Positions 25,840 to 35,424 of a DNA stretch of 64,000 bases are shown here, one piece after another. The notes under the pieces are model-generated. The model did not search any database. It saw only the letters and a list, made by a program, of their open reading frames with translations, and was not told the origin of the DNA. Each line of letters opens with the position of its first letter. Positions within the stretch are counted from its first letter, which is position 1. The position numbers and the translations under genes are program-made. Source of the DNA: Hyphomonas oceanitis SCH89 (GTDB lineage: Bacteria > Pseudomonadota > Alphaproteobacteria > Caulobacterales > Hyphomonadaceae); the NCBI RefSeq assembly GCF_000685295.1, contig NZ_ARYL01000013.1, positions 1 to 64,000 on the forward strand. Reading direction: 5' to 3'.

Positions 25840-26091
25840 ATGACAGACACACTCCCCGACCGCCTGAGCGTCAATCCGAAAAGCCCCTATTATAACGAGG
25901 CCCTGCTGCTGCGCGGCGTGGGCATCCGTTTCAAGGGTGAAGAGAAAAACAATGTCGAGGAGTATTGCATCTCCGAAGGCTGGATCCGCGTGTCCGCCGG
26001 CAAAGCCGTCGACCGCAAGGGCAACCCGCTGACAATGCTGCTGAAAGGCCCCGTCGAGGCCTGGATCAAGGACGAACCAGCCGAAGGCTGA
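25840..26091 (+). CDS. DUF3297 family protein
   Basis: This 83-residue protein matches DUF3297 closely in order (PDRLSVNPKSPYYNE, then GIRFKGEEKNNVEEYCISEGW, then DRKGNP). It has no signal peptide or helix-turn-helix. The function is unknown; it is widespread in proteobacteria as a single small cytoplasmic protein. Here it follows the reductase and converges on ilvE. Confidence 0.9.
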   Translation: MTDTLPDRLSVNPKSPYYNEALLLRGVGIRFKGEEKNNVEEYCISEGWIRVSAGKAVDRKGNPLTMLLKGPVEAWIKDEPAEG

Positions 26092-26101
26092 ACCTCGCGC
26101 C

Positions 26102-26986
26102 CTAGAGCGCGAGTTCCATCTTGCCGTTCACGAGCTGCGTATAATCATCCACCAATGCGTGGCTGATCGTGGCCGGCTTGTAGACGTGTGCCCCGATTTC
26201 AGCGACCGGCGTGATCTCCGCTGCGCTGCCCGTGATGAAGCATTCGGAGAAGGTCGCCAGCTCGTCCGGCATGATGGCGCGTTCGATAACCTCGATCTGG
26301 CGCGCCTGGGCGAGCTTGATCGTGGTCTGGCGCGTGAGGCCGTTGAGGAAACAATCCGGCGTCGGGGTGTGCAGGACATTGTCGCGTACAAAAAAGATGT
26401 TCGCGCCCGTCGCCTCGGCGACCTGGCCGCGATAGTCGAGCATCAGCGCGTCGGCATAGCCGGCCTTTTCAGCCGCATGCTTGGAGAGCGTACAGATCAT
26501 GTATAGGCCAGCGGCCTTGGCGTGGCAGGGCGCGGTATCCGGGGCCGGACGGCGCCATTCGGCGTGCGTCAGGCGGATGCCCTTCATCTTGTCGGCAAAA
26601 TAATCGCCCCACGACCACACGGCCACAGCGAGGTGGATCGTGTTGTTCTGAGCTGAAACGCCCATCATCTCGGAGCCACGCCAAGCGACCGCACGGACAT
26701 AGGCGCTGTCGAGACCGGACTTTGCCAGCGCTTCGCGCTTGGCTTCTTCCAGCTGTTCAACGGTAAACGGAATTTCGAAACCCATGATGCGGGCTGAATT
26801 ATGCAGGCGCTTGGAATGGTCCAGCGAGCGGAAAATCTTGCCGCCATAGGCGCGCTCGCCCTCGAACACAGCCGAGGCATAGTGCAGTGCATGCGTCAGG
26901 ATATGTACCTTGCTATCACGCCAGGCGACGAATTCGCCGTCCATCCAGATATACCCGTCACGGTCGTCATAGGGGATACTTGCCAT
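26102..26986 (-). CDS. ilvE: Branched-chain-amino-acid aminotransferase
   Basis: This 294-residue class IV (fold type IV) PLP enzyme transfers the amino group between glutamate and leucine, isoleucine or valine. The PLP lysine is K157 in CHAKAAGLYM; AEATGANIFFVRD and the late GSAAEITPV bind the cofactor phosphate. The length is typical of IlvE, and the opening YIWMDGEFVAWRDSKVH is characteristic. It is divergent from the MarR-OmpR-kinase set across 54 bases, a layout seen in other alphaproteobacteria near petP-petR. Confidence 0.95.
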   Translation of the reverse strand: MASIPYDDRDGYIWMDGEFVAWRDSKVHILTHALHYASAVFEGERAYGGKIFRSLDHSKRLHNSARIMGFEIPFTVEQLEEAKREALAKSGLDSAYVRAVAWRGSEMMGVSAQNNTIHLAVAVWSWGDYFADKMKGIRLTHAEWRRPAPDTAPCHAKAAGLYMICTLSKHAAEKAGYADALMLDYRGQVAEATGANIFFVRDNVLHTPTPDCFLNGLTRQTTIKLAQARQIEVIERAIMPDELATFSECFITGSAAEITPVAEIGAHVYKPATISHALVDDYTQLVNGKMELAL

Positions 26987-27040
26987 GGATTTCAGCGCTC
27001 CTCGCTTGCACTTTTTCTGTATTCGCGTTCATTTCAGACT

Positions 27041-27505
27041 ATGGCCCCTGACGTCAACCTGAACCGACCGTTCGATCCGCGCCTTTTCCTTATGGATCAG
27101 GAGCTGGATCGCGGTGTCGGCCTCCTTATGGCGGGGGGGCGCGAACTCCTTTCTGCAGCAGAAACCGCGCGCAAGAAAGCAGGGCTAAGCAAGCCAGAGA
27201 TGCAAATTCTCATATCTATCCGCTATGAGCCGGGCCGGACTGTCAGCGAAATGCGCGACTCTGTTGGCATGACAGTGCCAACTTTCGCGCGCCTCATCGG
27301 TGCGCTGGACACGCGCGGCCTGATCGAGCGCGAACGCGAAGAACGTGACGGTCGGCGCCGGACGCTCGTCCTGTCGGATGCAGGTATCACCCTCACCACG
27401 CCGATTGCCATCGTGCTCCGCGAGCGCCTCAGGCTCGCTTTCCGCGCGGCGGGGCCGGACGCGGTGGCCGGCATGCGTCTCGCTCTCGAAGCGTTGGCGA
27501 AGTGA
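27041..27505 (+). CDS. MarR family regulator (PetP-like)
   Basis: This 154-residue MarR-family protein has a winged helix (VSEMRDSVGMTVPTFARLIGALDTRGLIERE) with the basic wing EEREERDGRRR. The start at 27041 (MAPDVNL) places the domain as usual; the frame is open further upstream only because it runs through the divergent ilvE. Its stop lies 7 bases before an OmpR-type regulator, as for petP and petR in Rhodobacter, where both are needed for cytochrome bc1 gene expression. Ligand unknown. Confidence 0.85.
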   Translation: MAPDVNLNRPFDPRLFLMDQELDRGVGLLMAGGRELLSAAETARKKAGLSKPEMQILISIRYEPGRTVSEMRDSVGMTVPTFARLIGALDTRGLIEREREERDGRRRTLVLSDAGITLTTPIAIVLRERLRLAFRAAGPDAVAGMRLALEALAK

Positions 27506-27512
27506 CACGGCG

Positions 27513-28193
27513 ATGAAGGAACCGGCCCATATCCTTGTCGTCGATGACGATGACCGCATTCGCGACCTTCTAAAGCGCTTCCTCTCGCGCGAAGGGCACC
27601 GCGTGACGGCGGCGGGCGACGCAGCGGCGGCACGGCGCCTTCTGGCCACGATGGAATTCGATCTCGCCATTCTCGATGTGATGATGCCGGGCGAGGATGG
27701 CCTCTCCCTGCTCGCCGCAATCCGCGCAGGCCGCGAGAAGGAAACACCGGTCATGCTGCTGACGGCGCGCGGCGAGGCGTCAGACCGGATTGGCGGACTG
27801 AAACTTGGCGCGGACGACTATTTGCCGAAGCCATTCGAGCCAGAGGAACTGGCCCTGCGCTGCGCCGCAATCCTGCGCCGATCGCATAAGGATGTGCCGC
27901 CGGAAGAAGTCGAGATGTCGGGCCTTGTCTTCAACGCAGCGCGCGGTGAGCTGCGCGAGGGCGACAAGCGCATCCGCCTGACCGACGCCGAGCTCCAGCT
28001 GCTGACCATACTCGCCGCACACGCGGGCGAACCGGTCAGCCGCGAGGAACTCGCCTCGCTGACATCTGCAGGCATGGAGCGTTCAGTGGATGTGCAGGTG
28101 ACGCGTCTGCGCCGGAAGATCGAGCCCAATCCGCGTGAGCCCGTGCATATCCAGACAGTGCGCGGTGTCGGTTACCGCCTGATGCCGGATTGA
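27513..28193 (+). CDS. petR: OmpR-type response regulator (PetR-like)
   Basis: This 226-residue response regulator has an N-terminal receiver with acidic pocket DDDD (residues 11-14), phosphoacceptor Asp55 (AILDVMMPG), Thr84 and Lys106 (YLPKPFEP), then a winged-helix DNA-binding domain ending in TVRGVGYRL. The order MarR, regulator, kinase resembles petP-petR loci, so PetR is the best name, but orthology is not proven here. It starts 7 bases after the MarR gene and ends 10 bases before its cognate kinase. Confidence 0.88.
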   Translation: MKEPAHILVVDDDDRIRDLLKRFLSREGHRVTAAGDAAAARRLLATMEFDLAILDVMMPGEDGLSLLAAIRAGREKETPVMLLTARGEASDRIGGLKLGADDYLPKPFEPEELALRCAAILRRSHKDVPPEEVEMSGLVFNAARGELREGDKRIRLTDAELQLLTILAAHAGEPVSREELASLTSAGMERSVDVQVTRLRRKIEPNPREPVHIQTVRGVGYRLMPD

Positions 28194-28203
28194 GGCGCAC
28201 GTT

Positions 28204-29496
28204 ATGGCACGTCTGAGAGATATCACACCGCGCGGCCTTTATGCGCGCAGCCTCCTGATGGTGGTGGCGCCGGTCGTGCTGATCCTCGCGCTGATGACCT
28301 GGTATTACTATGACAGCCACCTCGCCGAGGTGAACCGCAAGCTGGCGCAGGCAATTGCCCGCGACGCAGCCCAGATCCAGTCATTTTGCGATGCGCGCCC
28401 CGATACGCTTTTCACGAAAGAGAAACTCCAGCGCGATCTGGACATGACGTTTACGTGTGATTATGCGGACCCGGCGGATGGCAGCCCTCGCCTTATTCAC
28501 AGTTTTGCTTATGGAAAGACGCTGACCGAAGAGCTCACGATCCGGCTCGGCGTGCCGGTCGATGTCAGCGTCGATCCGCGCACAATGCTGCACTTCCGCT
28601 TTCCGTCAGGTAGCGGCACAGCCGAAATCCTGATCGAGCGGAAGCGGGCGCTGGTCGTGAACTCGCACTTCTTCATTGTCTGGGTGATCGCCTCTTCCCT
28701 CTTGATGCTTGCACTGGCTGTTGCCTTCCTGAACCAGCAGGTGCGGTCCATCCTGCGCCTGTCGGAAGCTGCGCGGGCCTTCGGCCGGGGACGTGACGCA
28801 CCGGGCTTCCGCCCGTCCGGGGCGACCGAAGTACGCGACGCCGCCCGTGCGCTACTCGACATGAAAAGCCGCCTGACCGCCTTTGCAGATCAGCGCTCAG
28901 CCATGCTGGCCGGCGTCAGTCACGATCTACGCACGCCCCTGACACGCCTGAAACTGTCCCTCGCCATGATGGAACAGTCGGAAGATCTTGCAGCCGCTCA
29001 GTCGGACCTTGATGACATGGCCATGATGCTCGACGAGTATCTGACCTTCGCCCGAGGCGAGGAAGGCGACGAACCTATGGCGCTGGACCTCGCCGAGCTC
29101 GTGCGCGAGGCCGCTGCTGGATTCGGAGCCCATGTACCGGTTGTCGGACCGACTTCAATCTCGGCCACCGGCCGACCGCTAGCGCTGAAGCGCGCCATCA
29201 ACAACCTGATTTCCAATGCCGTAAAATATGCGACCGATGTGCGGGTCACCGTGCTCGATGGTCCGCATGCCGCCGAAGTCCATGTCGACGATAATGGTCC
29301 CGGCATTGCGCCTGAGAGACGCGAAGAAGCCTTCCGTCCCTTCTCCCGTCTTGATGAAGCGCGTACGCAAAACACGTCGGGCACAGGGCTGGGACTTACG
29401 CTTGCGCGGGACACGGCAAGAGCGCATGGAGGCGATCTGCGCCTGTCTGACAGCGTCCTTGGTGGGTTGCGAGCCAGCCTGCGACTGCCGCATTAA
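28204..29496 (+). CDS. Sensor histidine kinase, EnvZ-like
   Basis: This 430-residue membrane kinase has a helix at about residues 15-32, a periplasmic domain of about 120 residues with CDARPD and FTCDY cysteines, a second helix at about 152-175, a HAMP-like linker, the phosphoacceptor His in GVSHDLRTPLTRLK, and an HATPase domain (NNLISNAVKYA, DNGPGIAP, GTGLGLTLA). It directly follows the OmpR-type regulator gene and is its likely partner. The signal is unknown; the two periplasmic cysteines might be redox sensitive. Confidence 0.92.
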   Translation: MARLRDITPRGLYARSLLMVVAPVVLILALMTWYYYDSHLAEVNRKLAQAIARDAAQIQSFCDARPDTLFTKEKLQRDLDMTFTCDYADPADGSPRLIHSFAYGKTLTEELTIRLGVPVDVSVDPRTMLHFRFPSGSGTAEILIERKRALVVNSHFFIVWVIASSLLMLALAVAFLNQQVRSILRLSEAARAFGRGRDAPGFRPSGATEVRDAARALLDMKSRLTAFADQRSAMLAGVSHDLRTPLTRLKLSLAMMEQSEDLAAAQSDLDDMAMMLDEYLTFARGEEGDEPMALDLAELVREAAAGFGAHVPVVGPTSISATGRPLALKRAINNLISNAVKYATDVRVTVLDGPHAAEVHVDDNGPGIAPERREEAFRPFSRLDEARTQNTSGTGLGLTLARDTARAHGGDLRLSDSVLGGLRASLRLPH

Positions 29497-29553
29497 CTGG
29501 AACTTTCCAGGACACCGCCCATATTGTAGCCCTTCCCCCAATCCGGAGCCTCC

Positions 29554-31104
29554 ATGACGAATTCTGCCGCCAAACTGATTGTCCGCAACGCAAAGCCCGC
29601 TGATGTGAGCGCGATGATCGACTTGTCGGAGCGAATTTACGGCACCGGCATGGGCTATACCCGAGACAATCTGCTCGGCCATATTAACCGCTTCCCCGAA
29701 GGTCAGTTCGTCGCCGAATATGAAGGCAAGATCGTCGGCCATGCGGCGACGTTCATGATCAAATCCGAGGTCGCCTTCGCGCCGCACACGTGGGACGAGA
29801 TTACCGGTGTCGGCTTTGCTGCGCGTCATGATGTCGAGGGCGACGTTCTATATGGCATGGATGTCGGCGTTGACCCTGACTTCCGCCGCCTTCGGATCGG
29901 CCAGCGGTTCTATCGTGTGCGTCAGGAACTTTGCCAGTATCTCGAGCTCAAGGGTATCGTGTTCGGCGGACGCATGCCGGGCTATGCCCGCCGCGCCAAG
30001 GAATATCCCAACCCGGCCGACTATGTCGCCGCCGTCGTTGCTTCCAAGCTGAAAGACCAGGTTATCACGTTCCAGCTGCGCCAGGGCTTTGAGCCTATCG
30101 GTGTGCTGAAGAACTACCTGCCCGGCGACGCAGCTTCGATGAACCATGCCACCCACATGTTCTGGAAGAACCCGCTTGCACAGGAAGAGATCAAGGCGAA
30201 AGCGAGCCTCGGCAATACCGACCTGCCTGAAAGCGTACGCATCACCACCGTGCAGTTCCAGATGCGCCGCATACAGTCGATTGACGAGTTTGAGACGCAA
30301 GTGGAATACTTCGTCGATATCGCGTCCGACTACAGGTCGGACTTTGTCGTCTTCCCGGAACTGTTCACGCTGCAATTACTATCGCTTGAGCAAAAGCCAC
30401 TCGGGCCGATGGAAGCCATCGAGAAAATCTCGGAATATACGCAGCGCTATATCGCCTTCATGGAGAAGCTGGCTGTCTCCTACAATATCAACATCATTGG
30501 CGGCTCGCACCCGAGCAAGATGGAAAATGGCGACATTCTCAACGTCTCCTACATCTTCCTGCGGGATGGTTCGGTGCATACCCAGCAGAAGCTCCATCCC
30601 ACACCTTCGGAGCGCCGCTGGTGGAACATCCAGGGCGGCAAGGGCAACACGGTGATCCAGACCGATTGCGGCCCGATCGGTGTGATGATCTGCTATGACA
30701 GCGAGTTCCCCGAACAGGCCCGCCACTTGGTCGATCAAGGCGCCCTGCTACTGTTCGTACCCTTCTGCACCGATGAGCGGCGCGGATATCTGCGCGTGCG
30801 CTATTGCTGTCAGGCCCGGGCGGTCGAGAACCAGTGCTATGTCGTCATGTCCGGCGTGGTGGGCAACCTGCCAAACGTCGAGAACATGGACATTCACTAT
30901 GCTGAGAGCTGCATCCTGACGCCATCTGACTTCCCCTTCTCACGCGACGGGGTTGCCGCAGATACGCCAGCCAATACAGAGACCGTTGCCCTGGCCGATC
31001 TCTCGCTCTCGGATCTGCTGACGGCACGCCAGTCGGGCGCCGTGCAAAATCTGAAGGACCGCCGGTTCGATCTCTACCAGGTGGCCTGGAAAAAGGGCGG
31101 CTAA
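29554..31104 (+). CDS. GNAT acetyltransferase-carbon-nitrogen hydrolase fusion
   Basis: This 516-residue protein joins an N-terminal GNAT domain (about residues 9-195; GMDVGVDPDFRRLRIGQRFY is the acetyl-CoA loop) to a C-terminal nitrilase-superfamily domain (about residues 220-490). The nitrilase triad is visible: Glu in FPELFT, Lys in QQKLHPTPSERR and Cys in GVMICYDSEFPE. The same fusion is known in other bacteria but its reaction is not established; amide hydrolysis coupled with N-acetylation is possible. It is cytoplasmic. It has a single-gene context, with a kinase upstream and another downstream on the same strand. Confidence 0.92.
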   Translation: MTNSAAKLIVRNAKPADVSAMIDLSERIYGTGMGYTRDNLLGHINRFPEGQFVAEYEGKIVGHAATFMIKSEVAFAPHTWDEITGVGFAARHDVEGDVLYGMDVGVDPDFRRLRIGQRFYRVRQELCQYLELKGIVFGGRMPGYARRAKEYPNPADYVAAVVASKLKDQVITFQLRQGFEPIGVLKNYLPGDAASMNHATHMFWKNPLAQEEIKAKASLGNTDLPESVRITTVQFQMRRIQSIDEFETQVEYFVDIASDYRSDFVVFPELFTLQLLSLEQKPLGPMEAIEKISEYTQRYIAFMEKLAVSYNINIIGGSHPSKMENGDILNVSYIFLRDGSVHTQQKLHPTPSERRWWNIQGGKGNTVIQTDCGPIGVMICYDSEFPEQARHLVDQGALLLFVPFCTDERRGYLRVRYCCQARAVENQCYVVMSGVVGNLPNVENMDIHYAESCILTPSDFPFSRDGVAADTPANTETVALADLSLSDLLTARQSGAVQNLKDRRFDLYQVAWKKGG

Positions 31105-31193
31105 ACCCGTTCGGGTTTATATCCGGCGCGGATTTTACATTCCCTACATAAATGCCCACTAGGCTGGGGGTTTGGGGGAATGGACAGGCCAAG

Positions 31194-32853
31194 ATGCAGG
31201 ATGAAAACAATATCCCTGCCGAAAGGGCGTGGCTGGCACTCGACCAGCTGCAGGGGGGGCTTCATCGTCTATCGGCCCGACGGCACGCTTCGGTACGCCA
31301 ACAAGGCGGCCCGCGAACACTGGCCTGTTCTCTATTCCAGCATGGACGACGGCATCTCGTTTCACGATTCTGTCGCGCGCCAGATCCGCAGCCTTTTCCC
31401 GCGCCTGAACGAGGCCACTTTTCAGGTGCGCCACACCATCGTCATGGACGCGATCCGCAAGTGCAAGGACCTTGATATGGTCACGGCCACAGGCCGGCAC
31501 GTCGTGACCAGCCATTCGCACCTCGATGATGGCCATATCATTGGCGTGACGCATGATGTAACCGACCTTGTCCAGCGTGAGATTTCACTCAATGCCGCGC
31601 GCCGCCACGCGCTTATGGCCAGCGAGGCAAAATCGGAATTCCTGGCTTCGATGAGCCACGAAATACGCACACCACTGAATGGCATTATCGGCATGGCCGA
31701 GGGTCTGCGTCATCGCGCGCTGGGAACCGAAGAAGCGGAAATGGTCGACACGATTGTCGAGAGTTCACATACGCTTCTCCTCCTGCTCAATGACATCCTC
31801 GACCTTTCGCGGATCGAGGCGGGTCGGCTGGAAATCACCCCGGTCGTCGAAAATGTCCGCAACAGGATTTCCTGGATCGAGCGCAATTACAGGCCGCTTG
31901 CCGAGCAAAAGGGTCTCTCCCTCAAGGTCGTCTTTGATCCGAAACTGCCGGAGCATCTTGCGATCGACACGACGCGCGTGCGCCAGTGCATCGACAACCT
32001 TCTCACGAATGCTCTCAAGTTCACCAAGGAGGGTGGCGTCACGCTCGCCGTGATGGCTGGCGACATGTCACGAGATGGACGGATTGCCATAAGTGTCCAT
32101 GTTTCAGACACCGGAATAGGCATCAGCGAGGAGCAACGCAGCAGGCTGTTCCAGAACTTCCAGCAGGCGGACTCCTCTACTACACGCGAATATGGCGGCT
32201 CCGGCCTCGGTCTCGCCATATCCCGCAAGCTGGCCCAGCTCATGGGCGGTGATGTCACATGCGTCAGCAAGCTCGGTGAAGGATCGATCTTTACCTTCTC
32301 GTTCGAGGCCCGCGTTGCCGATGCACCGCGTAAAGTGACCAAGTCAGTATCGGGCATGGCCGATCGTGAAGTGGACCTCCTGAAAGGCGTACGGGCGCTC
32401 GTCGTGGATGACAACACGATCAACCGCCGGGTGGCGCGCATTGTTCTGGAGCCGCTGGGCGTCATCGTGACCGATGTGCCGAGCGGCAAGGACGCGCTAG
32501 CCCATCTCTCCAGCGAGACCTTCGATATCGTCCTGCTGGATGCGCATATGCCGAACATGGACGGCCCGGAAGTGCTGCGGCGAATCCGTGACAGCCGCGA
32601 GCGCTGGAGCGACATTCCCGTGATTGCGCTCACCGCTGATGCCATGAATGGCGACCGGGAACGCTACCTGAAGATGGGCATGGATGACTATGTCGCCAAG
32701 CCGATCATAGAGCATGACCTCATGGCGGCGCTGACGCGTGTACATGAAAAGAAGGGAATAAGGCGCCTGGACCCGGCGCAGGCTCTGACAGACCTTTCCG
32801 ATCATGACATCACCTCCTCAGACAACACTCGCAAGGCTGCCGTCGGAAGCTGA
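31194..32853 (+). CDS. Hybrid histidine kinase, N-terminus frameshifted at a G7 tract
   Basis: The product combines a PAS-like sensor domain, HisKA ([19 protein letters not shown]), HATPase ([25 protein letters not shown]) and a receiver (VVDDN; Asp in [12 protein letters not shown]). It has no membrane helix. The sensible N-terminus ([22 protein letters not shown], from ATG 31194) lies in another frame from the rest. The switch point is a run of seven G at 31253-31259; six G would read straight on as [14 protein letters not shown]. The frame given by ATG 31180 has a non-coding start. So it is one gene with a +1 G: a real frameshift, slippage site or sequence error. Confidence 0.85.
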
Positions 32854-32864
32854 TACGCTCGCGC

Positions 32865-33158
32865 TCAGCCCAGCTTGTCGGCCAAGGCGTCCATGTATCC
32901 GGCAAGCTCGACATCCTTTGAGGAAACGCCGTCCACGTCATGCGTTGTAAGGGTCACTTCGACCTTGTTGTATACATTGAACCATTCAGGGTGGTGATCC
33001 ATCCCGTCAGCCTTGATTGCCGTACCAGTCATGAAGGCCCAGGCCGTCTTGAAGTCGGTGAATTTGTAGGTTTTCTCGATCACGTCGCGGTCGCCTTTGC
33101 CTTGCGCCCAGCCCGTGAGTTGTTCCAGTGCGGCGCGCGCGCCTATCTTGCCTGACAT
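32865..33158 (-). CDS. phhB: Pterin-4a-carbinolamine dehydratase
   Basis: This 97-residue protein has the family signature [22 protein letters not shown] with the two active-site histidines. It recycles the pterin cofactor of phenylalanine hydroxylase or assists related pterin chemistry. The start at 33158 follows GAGAGGAA; the longer frame to 33209 overlaps the upstream gene. It begins 4 bases after the lipoprotein stop, so it is the third gene of the HAD-lipoprotein-phhB operon. No phenylalanine hydroxylase is in the window. Confidence 0.93.
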   Translation of the reverse strand: MSGKIGARAALEQLTGWAQGKGDRDVIEKTYKFTDFKTAWAFMTGTAIKADGMDHHPEWFNVYNKVEVTLTTHDVDGVSSKDVELAGYMDALADKLG

Positions 33159-33162
33159 ATTT

Positions 33163-33744
33163 TCATTCCTCTCCATCAAGTCCGAGCACGAAATAGACCC
33201 AGCGGCCATCTTCCGCGATAGCGGTGCGCATGCCCGGATAGCCCTTGCCGGCGCGTATCAAGTCAATCCCGTCATCACCGATGAGTTCCCGCAATTCCTT
33301 GCGCTCCTGAAAGGAGAGTTTCTCAGGGATAAGTTCATTGGCATCGCGCGCGGCAAGTGAGGGCCACACATACCAGCGCTCCCCGTCGACCATTCTCACA
33401 CCTGGTGACTGATCCAGCAGTTCGCGCAGTTTCAGGTTCGGGTCCAGACCGGTGCGTCGCAGCAAGTCCCAGAACTCCTGATGGGGCTGACCATTGAAAT
33501 TGGAAATGAACCCATCGCTCTGGTCTGCAAGGCGCGCCAGTCGGGTGAGCGACCCCTGCGCCGCATATCTCAGCAATAGCTCGCGTGTGTCGCTCACGGT
33601 CTCCGTCAGGTCGACCGAGACGGCAGGCTGCGGAGACTGCGTCAGGCTCTCGTCGGGGATCGCCGGCTCTGGTGCGTCCACGCCCTGGCCGCACCCGGCG
33701 AGGGCGAGCGTCGCCGCCGCGACGAACGCCTTACGCCAGCACAT
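33163..33744 (-). CDS. Hypothetical lipoprotein
   Basis: This 193-residue protein has a lipoprotein signal ([18 protein letters not shown], lipobox LAGC) and a mature domain of about 170 residues with no family I recognise; it contains [15 protein letters not shown] and [14 protein letters not shown]. It is likely attached to a membrane on the periplasmic side. The start at 33744 overlaps the upstream HAD gene by 14 bases; an ATG six codons earlier is possible. phhB follows directly. Confidence 0.75.
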   Translation of the reverse strand: MCWRKAFVAAATLALAGCGQGVDAPEPAIPDESLTQSPQPAVSVDLTETVSDTRELLLRYAAQGSLTRLARLADQSDGFISNFNGQPHQEFWDLLRRTGLDPNLKLRELLDQSPGVRMVDGERWYVWPSLAARDANELIPEKLSFQERKELRELIGDDGIDLIRAGKGYPGMRTAIAEDGRWVYFVLGLDGEE

Positions 33745-34381
33745 AGCCGGTGGCGGCCTCAAGATCGGCCAGCAACTGGTTTTCGCCGAGCACCTTGATT
33801 GTTGTCATTCCCATCTGGCGGGCGGGCTTGAGGTTGATGCCGAGATCATCGAGATAGACGCAATCGACCGGGTCCACGTCCAGCGCTTCGCACATCAGCG
33901 CATAGATGCGCGGATCAGGCTTGCGGATGCCGAGCTTCGAGCTTTCGATGACATGGTCGAACATGGCGAAGACTTTTTCCAGATCAGCCGCCTTCTGGGC
34001 GTCATTCGTCATTGAGGCCCCCTTCCCGATCGGCGCGTTGTTCGTGATGCAGCCGACCTTGCCCTTGGCCTTGCAAACTTTGAGCGCTTCCACGACGCGT
34101 GGACGCAAGCTGCCGGACAGGAGGGACAAGACGTCGCGGCCCGGTACTTCGTGGCCGAGGGCCGCAGATTCCGTCCGGAACATCCCATCGAAACCGGCGG
34201 CGTCCACTTCGCTGCGCTCAAGCAAGGCCCATGCGTTTTCCAGCGGATTCACGGCATTTACCGAGCGGATAAAGTCCTTTGGAAGGCCTTTTTCTTCCTC
34301 GTAGCGGGTGAAGGCGTCGAAGGGAGAGGAGGTAAACACGCCCCCGAAATCCCAGATCACGGCTTTAAATGTCTTTGTCAT
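33731..34381 (-). CDS. HAD-family hydrolase (HAD-IA)
   Basis: This 216-residue haloacid-dehalogenase superfamily protein opens with the nucleophile motif AVIWDFGGVF (Asp11). Motif II is in CITNNAP, motif III Lys in RKPDPRIY and motif IV in VYLDDLG. The residues match phosphatases and epoxide-hydrolase N-terminal-like HAD-IA proteins. The substrate is unknown. It leads a three-gene minus-strand operon (this gene, lipoprotein, phhB) and is divergent from an SDR gene by 105 bases. Confidence 0.9.
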   Translation of the reverse strand: MTKTFKAVIWDFGGVFTSSPFDAFTRYEEEKGLPKDFIRSVNAVNPLENAWALLERSEVDAAGFDGMFRTESAALGHEVPGRDVLSLLSGSLRPRVVEALKVCKAKGKVGCITNNAPIGKGASMTNDAQKAADLEKVFAMFDHVIESSKLGIRKPDPRIYALMCEALDVDPVDCVYLDDLGINLKPARQMGMTTIKVLGENQLLADLEAATGYVLA

Positions 34382-34486
34382 GCCCCAGCCTTAGCCTTCC
34401 TCAATTCGCGTTTCAAACCTTGAACATTGCTTGGCGGTATCTAGGGTGCCCGTCAATCACATGGAAAATTCGGAGGATTAACAAAA

Positions 34487-35404
34487 ATGGGCGTTCTTGA
34501 CGGAAAAGTGGTGCTGGTCACCGGTGGCGGCAACGGTATCGGGCGTGAGACCGCCCTTCTGGCGGCCCGCGAAGGCGCCAAGGTCGTCGTCAACGATCTC
34601 GGCGGCAGCCTGACAGGTGGCGACGAAGGCGATGCCGGACCGGCCGAAAAGGTCGCGGCGGAAATCCGCGCGGCTGGCGGCGAGGCTGTGTCTAACTCCG
34701 AAAGCGTCACCGACATGAAAGCCGTGCAGGGCATGGTCGAACAAGCGAAGGACACCTACGGCACGCTGGACTCGATCATCAACCCGGCCGGCATCCTGCG
34801 TGACGGCATGTTCCACAAGATGAGCGAATCCGACTGGGACACCGTGATCGACGTTCACCTGCGCGGCAGCTTCAACGTCACCCGCGCCGCCGTGGAACTC
34901 TTCCGGGAAAAGGAAAGCGGCTCGTTCGTGCTGTTTACGTCCACGTCCGGCATCATCGGCAACATTGGTCAGGCGAACTATGCCGCCGCCAAGATGGGCA
35001 TTGTGGGCCTCTCGCGCATCATCGCGATGGAAGGTGAGCGCAAGAACATCCGGTCCAACGTCATCGCGCCGTTTGCATGGACGCGCATGATTGCCTCCAT
35101 CCCTGTAAAGGATGAGGCTGGCGCCCAGCGCGTCGAGCGGATCAAGAACTCCATGCGCGCAGACCAGGTGGCCCAGCTCGCCATCGCCCTCTGCGCCGAC
35201 AAGGCGAAGACGGTGAGCGGCCAGATCTTCATCGTGCGCGGCAATGAGGTCATCCTCTGCGACCAGCCCCGCCCGATCAAATCCGTTGCCCGGATGGAAG
35301 GCTGGACGCCCGACAGCATCATCGATCAGGCCTTCCCCGCCATGCAGGGCAGCTTCTTCGATCTTGGCGCGTCGGCCAGCGTCTTCCCTTACGACCCGGT
35401 CTAG
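34487..35404 (+). CDS. SDR family oxidoreductase, MFE-2 (hydroxyacyl-CoA) like
   Basis: This 305-residue short-chain dehydrogenase has the cofactor motif TGGGNGIG (residues 13-20), NPAGILRDGMF, the catalytic YAAAK, and a C-terminal extension ending SVFPYDPV. The insertion NDLGGSLTGGDEGDAGPAEK is typical of the 3-hydroxyacyl-CoA dehydrogenase domain of peroxisomal multifunctional enzyme 2. A role in oxidation of hydroxyacyl-CoA or a steroid is likely; the exact substrate is not visible. GGAGG lies 9 bases before the ATG. It converges on mtgA, 20 bases apart. Confidence 0.9.
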   Translation: MGVLDGKVVLVTGGGNGIGRETALLAAREGAKVVVNDLGGSLTGGDEGDAGPAEKVAAEIRAAGGEAVSNSESVTDMKAVQGMVEQAKDTYGTLDSIINPAGILRDGMFHKMSESDWDTVIDVHLRGSFNVTRAAVELFREKESGSFVLFTSTSGIIGNIGQANYAAAKMGIVGLSRIIAMEGERKNIRSNVIAPFAWTRMIASIPVKDEAGAQRVERIKNSMRADQVAQLAIALCADKAKTVSGQIFIVRGNEVILCDQPRPIKSVARMEGWTPDSIIDQAFPAMQGSFFDLGASASVFPYDPV

Positions 35405-35424
35405 ACCGCTTCAGGACAGCCTGC

